Assembly (NCBI GenBank): GCA_015655545.1
Contig: JAATET010000050.1
Location: 1 to 38,396, forward strand
Reading direction: 5' to 3'
Source: Chthoniobacterales bacterium
GTDB taxonomy: Bacteria; Verrucomicrobiota; Verrucomicrobiia; Chthoniobacterales; JAATET01
Length of the DNA stretch: 38,396 bases
The position numbers and the translations under genes are program-made. Under the pieces are notes generated by a model. That model saw only the letters and a program-made list of their open reading frames with translations. It was not told the origin of the DNA and made no database searches. Position 1 is the stretch's first letter. Each line of letters begins with the position of its first letter. Below are positions 16,390 to 23,526 of the stretch, one piece after another.

Positions 16390-17487
16390 ATGTCCCTCCC
16401 GCTCCGTTCCTCCAGCGAATGCGCCTACGATTGCATCTCCCTTGGCGAAATCATGCTGCGCCTCGATCCCGGCGACTGCCGCATCAGCACCGCCCGTCGT
16501 TTTGATGTCTGGGAAGGCGGCGGCGAATACAATGTCTCTCGCGGCTTGCGAAAATGCTTTGGCCTGCGCACCGCGGCATGCACCGCTTTCGTGGATAATC
16601 CGGTGGGCCGCCTGCTGGAGAATCTGGTCCTCCAGGGCGGCGTGAGCATGGACTTCGTCCAGTGGCGCGGCGACGACGGCATCGGCCGCTCTGTGCGGAA
16701 CGGGCTGAATTTCACCGAGCGCGGCTTCGGCGTTCGCGGCGCCATCGGCGTGTCGGATCGCGGCCATTCGGCGGCCTCGCAACTCAAGCCGGGCGATTTC
16801 GATTGGGATCACATCTTCGGTCGGCTTGGAGCCCGGTGGTTTCATACCGGCGGAATTTTCGCGGCGCTCTCGGAAAGCGCCGCCGAACTCACCATCGAGG
16901 CCGTGCAGGCCGCCCGCGGGCATGGGACGATCGTCAGCTACGATTTGAATTACCGCCCTTCCCTTTGGAAAAGCATCGGCGGCATCCAGCGCGCGCGCGA
17001 AGTGAACCGCGAAATCGCGCGGCATGTCGATGTGATGCTCGGCAACGAGGAGGACTTCACCGCCTGCCTCGGAGTCGAGGTCGAAGGCATGGACGAACAC
17101 TTGACCCGGATCGAAGCGGCAGCCTTTCGCCGCATGATCGAGCGCGTCGTCGCGGAATATCCGAACTTTCGCGCCGTCGCAACGACTCTGCGGCGCGTGC
17201 TCACCGCCTCGCGCAACGATTGGAGCGCCATTTGCTGGCATGAGGGCGCGTTTTACGAGAGCCATAAATACGAGGCTCTCGAAATCCACGACCGCGTCGG
17301 CGGCGGCGACAGCTTCGCCAGCGGCTTGATTTATGGCTTTCTCACCAGCGGCGAAGCGGGACCGGCCGTGGATTACGGCGCGGCACACGGCGCTCTGGCC
17401 ATGACGACGCCCGGAGACACCTCCATGGCCACCTTGAAGGAAGTCGAAAATCTCAAATCGGGCGGCTCCGCCCGCGTCGTTCGTTAA
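16390..17487 (+). CDS. kdgK: 2-keto-3-deoxygluconate kinase (PfkB family)
   Basis: Phosphorylates 2-keto-3-deoxygluconate to KDPG, supplying the aldolase encoded just upstream. PfkB features: the N-terminal CISLGEIMLRLDPGD, the substrate-binding GGGEYNVSRGL, AFVDNPVGRLLENLVLQGGV, VSYDLNYRPSLW, the NEEDF motif, and the anion hole and base in RVGGGDSFASGLIYGF (Asp of GGGDSF). The GGGD form replaces the commoner GAGD, and the 365-residue length is longer than E. coli KdgK (about 310); both fit a subgroup of sugar kinases seen in uronate loci. The KDG assignment rests on the eda/kdu context. Starts 8 nt after eda. Confidence 0.88.
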   Translation: MSLPLRSSSECAYDCISLGEIMLRLDPGDCRISTARRFDVWEGGGEYNVSRGLRKCFGLRTAACTAFVDNPVGRLLENLVLQGGVSMDFVQWRGDDGIGRSVRNGLNFTERGFGVRGAIGVSDRGHSAASQLKPGDFDWDHIFGRLGARWFHTGGIFAALSESAAELTIEAVQAARGHGTIVSYDLNYRPSLWKSIGGIQRAREVNREIARHVDVMLGNEEDFTACLGVEVEGMDEHLTRIEAAAFRRMIERVVAEYPNFRAVATTLRRVLTASRNDWSAICWHEGAFYESHKYEALEIHDRVGGGDSFASGLIYGFLTSGEAGPAVDYGAAHGALAMTTPGDTSMATLKEVENLKSGGSARVVR

Positions 17488-17505
17488 TACAACCACTCCC
17501 CCACC

Positions 17506-19512
17506 ATGAAAGCTCGACTCCCAGCCCTTGTTATTCTCTCCGCTTTGCTCAACGCCGGTCTTTCGTCCGGCGAGGAATCCAAGGCTCTCGTCCCGGCAGA
17601 AATCACCGCCACTCTCAAGCGCGTGGCGGATTGGCAGCTGGCGAATCCGAACCGCACCGACCTGCGCGATTGGGTCATCGCGCCGCTTTACGACGGCTTG
17701 ATCGATACCAGCGAAACGACGGGAGATCCCAAATACCTCGCCGCCGTGCTGCGCATGGGCCTCCAGTCCGGTTGGGAACCCGGCAACCGCCTCTACCATG
17801 CCGACGATCAAGCGGTCGGTCACGCATGGCTCGATATCTATTTGATGGATCCCTCGCATGCCGAGCGCCTCAAGCCGTTCAAGGAACGGATCGACGCGAT
17901 CCTTTCCAACCCGGTCACGGAAAAGCTCGCGATGGGGAAAAAAGCGAAAACGCCCGGTGTCGAAGTCGGCGACCGCTGGACGTGGTGCGATGCATTGTTT
18001 ATGGCGCCGCCCACGCTTGCGCGTCTCGCGCAGGCCACCGGTGACGAGCGCTACCTGAAGTTTCTCGATGGCGAATATCGCGCGACCTGCGACGCGCTTT
18101 TTGATCCGAAGGAAAATCTTTTTTATCGCGATGCCCGCTTCATCGGGCAGAAGACGCCGAATGGCGCGAAGGTTTTCTGGAGCCGCGGAAACGGCTGGGT
18201 GTTCGCCGGGCTCCCGATGCTGCTCGACTCGCTGCCCGCCGATCACCCGACGCGGAAATTCTACGTGGAATTGTTTCAAAAAATGGCCCCTGTGGTGCTG
18301 TCCACGCAGCAGCCGGATGGGCTTTGGTATCCGAGCTTGGCGGATCCCAAGCAGATCGCCATGGGTGAAACAAGCGGGAGCGCTTTTTTCGTTTACGGCC
18401 TCGCCTGGGGAGTTCACCACGGCCTGCTTGATCACGATACCTTCTGGCCTGCCGTCGAGCGCGGGTGGAAGGCCGTGCTCACCCGGGTCGCCGCGGATGG
18501 CGCGGTGGGTTTCGTGCAAAAAATCGGCGACTCCCCTGGCCATCTCTCGGCGGACTCTCGTCAACTTTACGGCACGGGTGCAGTCTTGATGGCAGGCTCC
18601 GAAATTTTGCGCACGCTCGGCGCAGCGGCAAAAACCAGCCCGGCCGATCTGCTCGGCGAAGCGGAAAAACTCGCCGCCGCCGACAAGACGCCGCGAGCTT
18701 ACGCCCGCCTGGTGCCGGAGCGAAAGGACGATCTCGCGTGGGAAAACGACAAAATAGCCCATCGCGTTTATGGGCCGGCCTTGCGCCCTGGCATCGAAGG
18801 CAGCGGCATCGACGCGTGGGCGAAAAGCGTGAGCTATCCGGTCCTCGACAAATGGTATGCCGACGATCTCGCGGGCCGGCAGAGCTATCACAAGAATCAC
18901 GGCGAAGGTTACGACGGCTTTGAGGTCGGCGACTCCCGCGGCTGCGGCGGACTTGGAATCTGGAAGAACCGGCATCTGATCGTGGCGGACGTCTATGATG
19001 ACGCGACGATCTTCTGGACGGCCCCGGACGTGGCCGAATTTCAGACGCGTTATTCCTATCCGCCCATCGACGGAAAACGCTACCGCGAAACGAGGGTGAC
19101 GCGCTTGCGCCTCGGTGAACATCTCAACGAAATCACCTCCCGTTTCACGCTCGACGCGCCGGGCAATCCTCCTGCGGCAAATTTGGAGATCGCCATCGGG
19201 TTGATCACGCAAACGCCAAAGGGCGAAATTATTCTTCAGCCGGAAGCGGGCCGGATCGCGATTTGGGATTTTCTCCAACCGGGCGGCGAGCGATTCGGAA
19301 CCGGCGTGGTGGTTTCACCCGGCGCCACCGCGTTGCACCAACCGCCCACCAAGACTTCAAAGAGAGAGGAAGCCCTCGTCATCGTGCGCACCGACGCGAA
19401 TGGAGAGATCAAATACCGGATGGGCTTTGGCTGGGCCGGGGACGGCGAGACTACATCCAAGGAAGCGTGGCTTCGCCTGCTGGAAAAATCGCCGTCCAAT
19501 GCGCAAAATTAA
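17506..19512 (+). CDS. Exported GH105 unsaturated uronyl hydrolase fused to a DUF4861 domain
   Basis: A signal peptide (MKARLPALVILSALLNAGLSSG) leads into a GH105 (alpha/alpha)6-barrel at about residues 30-375. GH105 motifs are YHADDQAVGHAWLDIYL, RWTWCDALFMAPPTLARLA, FWSRGNGWVFAGLPMLLD and ETSGSAFFVYGLAWGV. The C-terminal 270 residues (from about AWENDKIAHRVYGPALRPGIEGSGIDAW) match the DUF4861 style, including KNHGEGYDGFEVGDSRGCGG. GH105 enzymes hydrolyse unsaturated glucuronyl or galacturonyl residues from lyase products of pectin or related glycans, giving the 5-keto-4-deoxyuronate used by KduI. It starts 18 nt after kdgK, so it is probably the last gene of the operon. The role of DUF4861 is unknown. 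Confidence 0.9.
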   Translation: MKARLPALVILSALLNAGLSSGEESKALVPAEITATLKRVADWQLANPNRTDLRDWVIAPLYDGLIDTSETTGDPKYLAAVLRMGLQSGWEPGNRLYHADDQAVGHAWLDIYLMDPSHAERLKPFKERIDAILSNPVTEKLAMGKKAKTPGVEVGDRWTWCDALFMAPPTLARLAQATGDERYLKFLDGEYRATCDALFDPKENLFYRDARFIGQKTPNGAKVFWSRGNGWVFAGLPMLLDSLPADHPTRKFYVELFQKMAPVVLSTQQPDGLWYPSLADPKQIAMGETSGSAFFVYGLAWGVHHGLLDHDTFWPAVERGWKAVLTRVAADGAVGFVQKIGDSPGHLSADSRQLYGTGAVLMAGSEILRTLGAAAKTSPADLLGEAEKLAAADKTPRAYARLVPERKDDLAWENDKIAHRVYGPALRPGIEGSGIDAWAKSVSYPVLDKWYADDLAGRQSYHKNHGEGYDGFEVGDSRGCGGLGIWKNRHLIVADVYDDATIFWTAPDVAEFQTRYSYPPIDGKRYRETRVTRLRLGEHLNEITSRFTLDAPGNPPAANLEIAIGLITQTPKGEIILQPEAGRIAIWDFLQPGGERFGTGVVVSPGATALHQPPTKTSKREEALVIVRTDANGEIKYRMGFGWAGDGETTSKEAWLRLLEKSPSNAQN

Positions 19513-19556
19513 GCGTCTTGGCGATTGCCTTCAAGAATCTCAACTCTGACTCGCTC

Positions 19557-20912
19557 TTACTCTTTCTCGCGCAGGTTTCCGTAGCTCTCGATGAGATTGT
19601 GGAAAAATATTCCGGAGGGCTCGAGGCTGCGGTCTTTCGTCTGCGGATTCATGATCGCGAGGCCGAAGTTCGCCTTGTAGCCCTCGTGCCATTCGTAGTT
19701 GTCCACGAGTGTCCAGGCGAGGTAGCCGCGCACGTCCGCGCCATCGGCCATCGCGCGGCGCATCTGGTTGATGTGGTCGCGGTAGTATTTGATCTTTTTC
19801 TGCTCGTTGAGCGTGCCGATTCCGTTCTCGGTAATGACCATCGGCTTCCGGTAGCGGTGCTGGACGTCCATGATGAGGCTATAGAAAGACTCTGGATCGA
19901 TGACCCAGCCCATTTGCGTGTAATTCGATGCTTTTTCGCCCCGGCCGGCGTAGAAAAAATCCACGATGGTCGCATTCTGGCTGTAGTAGTAATTGAAGCC
20001 GATCAAATCACAGACGTCATAAACGCCGTCGAGATGATCGTAGCAGACGCGCTGCATGGCGTTGAAGACTGCGCCTGTGGGATCCCACAAAAAGTTGCGC
20101 TTCCACCACGGCAGCGCCTGCACGCTCATTACCAGGGCGTCCGGCCGCTCGCGCTTGATGATCGCGGCTGCCTCGCGGAACTGCGCGATGCAGGCTTTCA
20201 TCGCATGCTTGTAGCCGACGGTGTCGAGCAGCGCGGACGGCGGCCAATGGTCGCCGAGATACGAGAGCGGCAGCATGCCATTCGGCTCGTTCTGGGGCGC
20301 GTAGATTCGGACGTAGGGCTTGAGCGCCTGGACCATGCGCGTGACGTAGGCCCGCCAGTGGGCATCCGCGTCGGGATGCAGCCAATGGGATTTTCCCGGC
20401 CGATTCAGATTCGTCAGCCAGTCGGGAAATGTGAAATGCCAGAGGCATACGATCGGCTCGATGCCGGCGGCTTTCGCCTTTTTCGCGATCGTGATGTAGT
20501 GCTGAATCGCCTCTTCGTTATAGGCACCCGGCTTCGGTTCGACGCGCGCCCATTCGACGCCGAAGCGATAATGGTTCACGCCCATCTGCCGGAGCAGCGC
20601 GAGATCTTTGTCGAATTGCGTATAGGAATATGTCCCTTCGCCGCGTTCCGGCGCCGCGCCTTTTTCCACGTAAAGATCCCAGTCGGTCTTGAAGTAGCGC
20701 GGATCTTTCGGCGCGTATCCTTTGTCCTCGGTCTGGTAGGCGCTGGTGGACACGCCCCACCAGAATGGTCCCGTCTCGACCGTGGAATTTTCCGCGCCCT
20801 GTTTCTTCGAGATGTGCGGGGGCCAGGGCGATGTGACGCAACCGGCCAGCCCGGCCAGGCCCAGAAGAAATACGGCGATCCATCGAGAGCTGCTCAGCAA
20901 ATACCCGCCCAT
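19557..20912 (-). CDS. GH1 beta-glycosidase-like lipoprotein
   Basis: A family 1 glycoside hydrolase with a retaining mechanism. The acid/base Glu is in APQNEPNG and the nucleophile in PMVITENGIG. Other GH1 landmarks are the N-terminal FWWGVSTSAYQTED, GVNHYRFGVEWARVEPKPG, CLWHFTFPDW, DLIGFNYYY and GYLAWTLVDNYEWHEGYKANFGL. The N-terminus is a lipoprotein signal (VFLLGLAGLAGC), so the enzyme is membrane-tethered, unlike most cytoplasmic GH1. Starts at 20912, 20927 and 20951 are all possible; 20912 gives the most compact signal. It is convergent with the GH105 gene (44 nt between stops) and divergent from the cytochrome-domain gene. It may act on beta-linked oligosaccharides of the same plant material (inference). 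Confidence 0.87.
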   Translation of the reverse strand: MGGYLLSSSRWIAVFLLGLAGLAGCVTSPWPPHISKKQGAENSTVETGPFWWGVSTSAYQTEDKGYAPKDPRYFKTDWDLYVEKGAAPERGEGTYSYTQFDKDLALLRQMGVNHYRFGVEWARVEPKPGAYNEEAIQHYITIAKKAKAAGIEPIVCLWHFTFPDWLTNLNRPGKSHWLHPDADAHWRAYVTRMVQALKPYVRIYAPQNEPNGMLPLSYLGDHWPPSALLDTVGYKHAMKACIAQFREAAAIIKRERPDALVMSVQALPWWKRNFLWDPTGAVFNAMQRVCYDHLDGVYDVCDLIGFNYYYSQNATIVDFFYAGRGEKASNYTQMGWVIDPESFYSLIMDVQHRYRKPMVITENGIGTLNEQKKIKYYRDHINQMRRAMADGADVRGYLAWTLVDNYEWHEGYKANFGLAIMNPQTKDRSLEPSGIFFHNLIESYGNLREKE

Positions 20913-21020
20913 GTGGCGCACACGCATACCGGGAATCGCACCGCAGCGCAAACCTCGCGCTCGGTTTTTCCTGCAACTTTGGCTCGCGAGTCGTGTTTCG
21001 CCCGGCTAGACACAAATTTC

Positions 21021-21467
21021 ATGCGTTCCATTTCTGCTTGTTTGGCTCTCGGTTTCGCAATCGCCGGCGCATCCGCATTTGCCGAGCCGGATCTCGGTAA
21101 ACTTCCGCCGCCATCCGCGAAAGCCGGCGTGACTTATGCGGCGGATATTCGTCCGATTTTTGAGGTGAGCTGTTTTCGCTGTCACGGAGCCGATCGTCAG
21201 AAAGGAAAACTCCGCCTCGACAGCCTCGAAGCCGCGCTCAAAGGAGGCGAGGATGGGCCGGTCGTCGTGCCTGGCGACAGCGCGAAAAGTTCCCTCGTGA
21301 TCGCGGTGGCACGCCTCGATCCCGATTCCGCGATGCCGCCAATGCACAAGAAGCGCGGCGGCGGTCCCAATGGCGGAGGCCCTCCTGGCGCGCCTCCGCA
21401 GGCCAAGCCGCTTACCCCGGAACAGATCGGCCTCGTGCGCGCCTGGATCGATCAAGGCGCGAAGTAG
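21021..21467 (+). CDS. Small exported protein with Planctomycete-type cytochrome c domain (PSCyt1-like)
   Basis: 148 residues from the ATG at 21021. There is a signal peptide (MRSISACLALGFAIAGASAFA), then VTYAADIRPIFEVSCFRCHGADRQKGKLRLDSLEAALKGGE, the classic PSCyt1 pattern with the haem motif CFRCH, followed by VVVPGDSAKSSLVIAVARLDPDSAMPP (distal Met region). A Gly/Pro-rich insert (KKRGGGPNGGGPPGAPPQ) precedes the closing LTPEQIGLVRAWIDQGAK. In Planctomycetes and Verrucomicrobia this domain normally begins large DUF1549/DUF1553 proteins; here it stands alone. Periplasmic electron-transfer or redox role inferred. Confidence 0.85.
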   Translation: MRSISACLALGFAIAGASAFAEPDLGKLPPPSAKAGVTYAADIRPIFEVSCFRCHGADRQKGKLRLDSLEAALKGGEDGPVVVPGDSAKSSLVIAVARLDPDSAMPPMHKKRGGGPNGGGPPGAPPQAKPLTPEQIGLVRAWIDQGAK

Positions 21468-21549
21468 AAAAGAGCTGCGGATTCGATCCTGCCGCCTGCG
21501 GGAGAGAAAGCGGGACACGGCGGGAGGAATTTCCTAATCTGCGGAAGCC

Positions 21550-22401
21550 ATGCGCTTTTTCCGTGCCCTCGCGTCCCCGTGCCTCCGGCTCGGATTTTGC
21601 CTGCCGCTCCTCCTTCTTGTGATGGCGCCCAGCTCGCGGGCCATGGATCAGATCATGCTTAAGAGCGGCATCCGCGTGTCGGGCACCATCTTGGGGCAGT
21701 CGAAGGATCGTCTCATTATGCGCGTCGGCCAGGGGAATGCCGTTTATTCCAAAAAAGCAATCTGGCGCATTTACGAGGACATCACCGATAAGCCTGCCGA
21801 CCCGCGCGTGCTCCAGCGCGACGAAATTCCGCCCTGGTGGGTGCCGCTTTCCGATCTCTACCACGAGGATTGGGTCAACTCGCTCAAGGCCATTCCCTCC
21901 GGCCCGATCACGGAGGATCCTTTTCACAACGTCCCCTATGTCTCTTTTCGCGCGAACACGATCTACGAGCTCAATATCTACGGCAATCCCTCCGATCCCG
22001 CCGCGCTCGAGATCGGCTACTATGGGAATATGTGGTTTCACAGCGGCGATGCGCAAAAACGGTGCCGGCAATTCCTCGCCTCCTATCTAAGCGGACTCAA
22101 GCAGCTGCAGGCGATTTATCGCCTGAACGCGACCGGCGGCCGGGAAACCGTCTCCGGACTCACCATCGAGATCACGCCCCGATCTTCGAAAGCCTCCTAC
22201 GGCGGCTGGTGGGTCAGCATCTGGAATCCCGCAAAACTGGCCGCCGCGCGCTGCCCGGACGCCGCCGCGTGGAAAGCAGCCTGCGCGCAAAATCTGGCCG
22301 GAATCAAAAAGTTCACCGCCGGCGAAACCGCGTGGATGAAATACTCGCTTCAAGACGCCGCGAAGCGTTACCTCCCGCTCGAGCGCATGGAAGAACGCTA
22401 G
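21550..22401 (+). CDS. Exported protein of unknown function
   Basis: 283 residues starting MRFFRALASPCLRLGFCLPLLLLVMAP, with cleavage likely near SRA. The mature protein opens with a short beta-rich stretch typical of 'DUF-like' Verrucomicrobia proteins (MDQIMLKSGIRVSGTILGQSKDRLIMRVGQGNAVYSKKAIWRIYED). It then has several Trp/Tyr-rich segments (IPPWWVPLSDLYHEDWVNSL, EIGYYGNMWFHSG, SYGGWWVSIWNP). No catalytic motif is recognised. It sits between the cytochrome-domain gene and the attenuator at 22468, on the same strand. Confidence 0.7.
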   Translation: MRFFRALASPCLRLGFCLPLLLLVMAPSSRAMDQIMLKSGIRVSGTILGQSKDRLIMRVGQGNAVYSKKAIWRIYEDITDKPADPRVLQRDEIPPWWVPLSDLYHEDWVNSLKAIPSGPITEDPFHNVPYVSFRANTIYELNIYGNPSDPAALEIGYYGNMWFHSGDAQKRCRQFLASYLSGLKQLQAIYRLNATGGRETVSGLTIEITPRSSKASYGGWWVSIWNPAKLAAARCPDAAAWKAACAQNLAGIKKFTAGETAWMKYSLQDAAKRYLPLERMEER

Positions 22402-22431
22402 GAATGGGCGCGCTCGATTCCGGGTGCATTC

Positions 22432-22437
22432 TTGACA
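22432..22437 (+). promoter_or_regulatory. Possible -35 element for the attenuator transcript
   Basis: A perfect TTGACA lies 31 nt before the leader-peptide GTG. With a 17-nt spacer the -10 would be TTTCCT (22455-22460), a weak match, and transcription would begin close to the GTG at 22468. Confidence 0.35.
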
Positions 22438-22467
22438 TTTCTCGGAACTCGTGTTTTCCTGCGCCTC

Positions 22468-22557
22468 GTGTTGAACCATCTGTCCATTCTCGTCGCGGCT
22501 ACCGCCGTCGTCGTCGCCAAGCGCGACGCCGCCGTTGGTTCGCTTCGTTTGGGCTGA
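22468..22557 (+). CDS. Leader peptide of a ribosome-mediated attenuator (branched-chain amino acid type)
   Basis: A 29-codon frame from GTG 22468 to TGA 22557. It contains Ile-Leu-Val at codons 7-9 and three consecutive valine codons (GTC) at 14-16, within SILVAATAVVVAKRD. It has no other coding features and is followed after 30 nt by a strong terminator. The end of the frame (22531-22540) can pair with the terminator's 5' arm, so a ribosome stalled at the Val codons would leave the antiterminator free, whereas one reaching the stop would cover it. No Shine-Dalgarno is seen before the GTG; translation from a leaderless transcript, or from TTG 22471, is possible. The amino acid sensed is inferred to be valine (with Ile/Leu) from codon content. 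Confidence 0.7.
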   Translation: MLNHLSILVAATAVVVAKRDAAVGSLRLG

Positions 22558-22595
22558 TTCCTCACTCACAAACCGAAAACGAAACAACCCACGGC
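22531..22595 (+). promoter_or_regulatory. Antiterminator pairing of the attenuator
   Basis: GCCGTTGGTT (22531-22540) pairs with AACCCACGGC (22586-22595) with 9 of 10 bases matched. The 3' half is the whole 5' arm of the terminator, so the two structures are mutually exclusive. Confidence 0.65.
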
Positions 22596-22620
22596 TCAGC
22601 GGCCGTGGGATTTTTATTTT
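22588..22620 (+). terminator. Attenuator terminator
   Basis: A perfect 8-bp stem CCCACGGC / GCCGTGGG with loop TCAGCG, followed directly by ATTTTTATTTT. It lies 30 nt after the leader stop codon and 41 nt before the methyltransferase ATG, so it would stop transcription into that gene. Confidence 0.88.
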
Positions 22621-22660
22621 CCACGGATCGCTGGCAGGCGCGGGTCAAACCAAACGACCA

Positions 22661-23452
22661 ATGCAAATCACCGAAGATCTCCCGCGAAGAACGACTTTTC
22701 GCGAAAACTACACACCTGGCTATTCGACGAACGCCACCGCCTTCATGTCGTCGCGCACACTCGAGTCGCATGCGGCATTCGTGCTGCCGCTCCTCGACCG
22801 CGGCCAGGAAGTGCTCGACGTGGGCTGCGGCCCCGGCTCGATCACCCAGGGCATCGCCGAACACGTGCTGCCCGGCCGCGTGACGGCCCTCGATCGGGAT
22901 CCCGCCCAGGTGGCCCACGCCGCCCGTCTCGCGGAAGGCCGCGAGCAAATCAACCTGCGCTATGTGGCTGGAAGCGCATATGAGCTGCCTTTTGCGGCCG
23001 CGTCGTTCGATCTCGTGTTCTCGCACGCGCTCTTCGAGCATCTTTCGAATCCCCGCGGCGCGTTGGCCGAGATGCGGCGCGTGTTGCGCCCCGGCGGCCT
23101 GATCGCGCTATCGAGCCCCGACTGGGATTCCTTCGAAATGCGCAAATCGACGCCCGCGGCTGAAGCGGCGATCCGCGACTACCGCGACTTGCAGGAACGC
23201 AACGGCGGCGATACCAGCGCCGGCGGGCGTCTGGTGCGCCTGCTGCAGGAGGGCGAATTCGGACTCATCCGCCAGGGGCAGCGATTCGAGAACTATGAAT
23301 CGCCCATGCGCATCGCGACCTACCTCGCGCTCCAGCTCGACGCAGCGGGAAATGCCGGAGCGGCCCACGCGCTGATCGATTGGTCCACGGAGCCTGGCGC
23401 GGAACTGCTCGGCTGCTGGAAACATGTGATCGGGATCAAATGGAATCGGTAG
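22661..23452 (+). CDS. Class I SAM-dependent methyltransferase (Methyltransf_11 type)
   Basis: 263 residues from ATG 22661, the first in-frame ATG after the attenuator terminator. Rossmann-type motifs: motif I VLDVGCGPGSIT, motif II acidic end in VTALDRDPAQV, FDLVFSHALFEHLSNPRGALAEMRRVLRPGGLIALSSPDWDSFE (motifs IV-V). The C-terminal half has a variable substrate part. Cytoplasmic; the substrate is unknown. The gene is the first after a valine-type attenuator and precedes hom-thrC-lysC by 74 nt. This suggests either a methylation linked to amino acid metabolism or a whole cluster under attenuation, both inferences. Confidence 0.88.
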   Translation: MQITEDLPRRTTFRENYTPGYSTNATAFMSSRTLESHAAFVLPLLDRGQEVLDVGCGPGSITQGIAEHVLPGRVTALDRDPAQVAHAARLAEGREQINLRYVAGSAYELPFAAASFDLVFSHALFEHLSNPRGALAEMRRVLRPGGLIALSSPDWDSFEMRKSTPAAEAAIRDYRDLQERNGGDTSAGGRLVRLLQEGEFGLIRQGQRFENYESPMRIATYLALQLDAAGNAGAAHALIDWSTEPGAELLGCWKHVIGIKWNR

Positions 23453-23484
23453 TCGGGGATGCTGGAAATTGGTTGATGCGACGC

Positions 23485-23514
23485 GCGCGGGGAAAACTCC
23501 TTTACACCCCGCGC
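23485..23514 (+). other. Strong hairpin just before hom
   Basis: GCGCGGGG (23485-23492) pairs perfectly with CCCCGCGC (23507-23514) around a 14-nt loop, 12 nt before the hom start. There is no T-run, so it is not an intrinsic terminator. It may be an mRNA-processing or translation-control structure between the methyltransferase and hom. Confidence 0.4.
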
Positions 23515-23526
23515 GGCGCGCGGTGA

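Noticed and set aside
16378-19278. 966-codon minus-strand frame
   Set aside because: Antisense to both kdgK and the GH105 gene, with no recognisable domain.
19263-21020. Long N-terminal extension of the small cytochrome-domain gene
   Set aside because: The frame is open across the antisense of the GH1 gene, but the real protein starts at ATG 21021 with a signal peptide.
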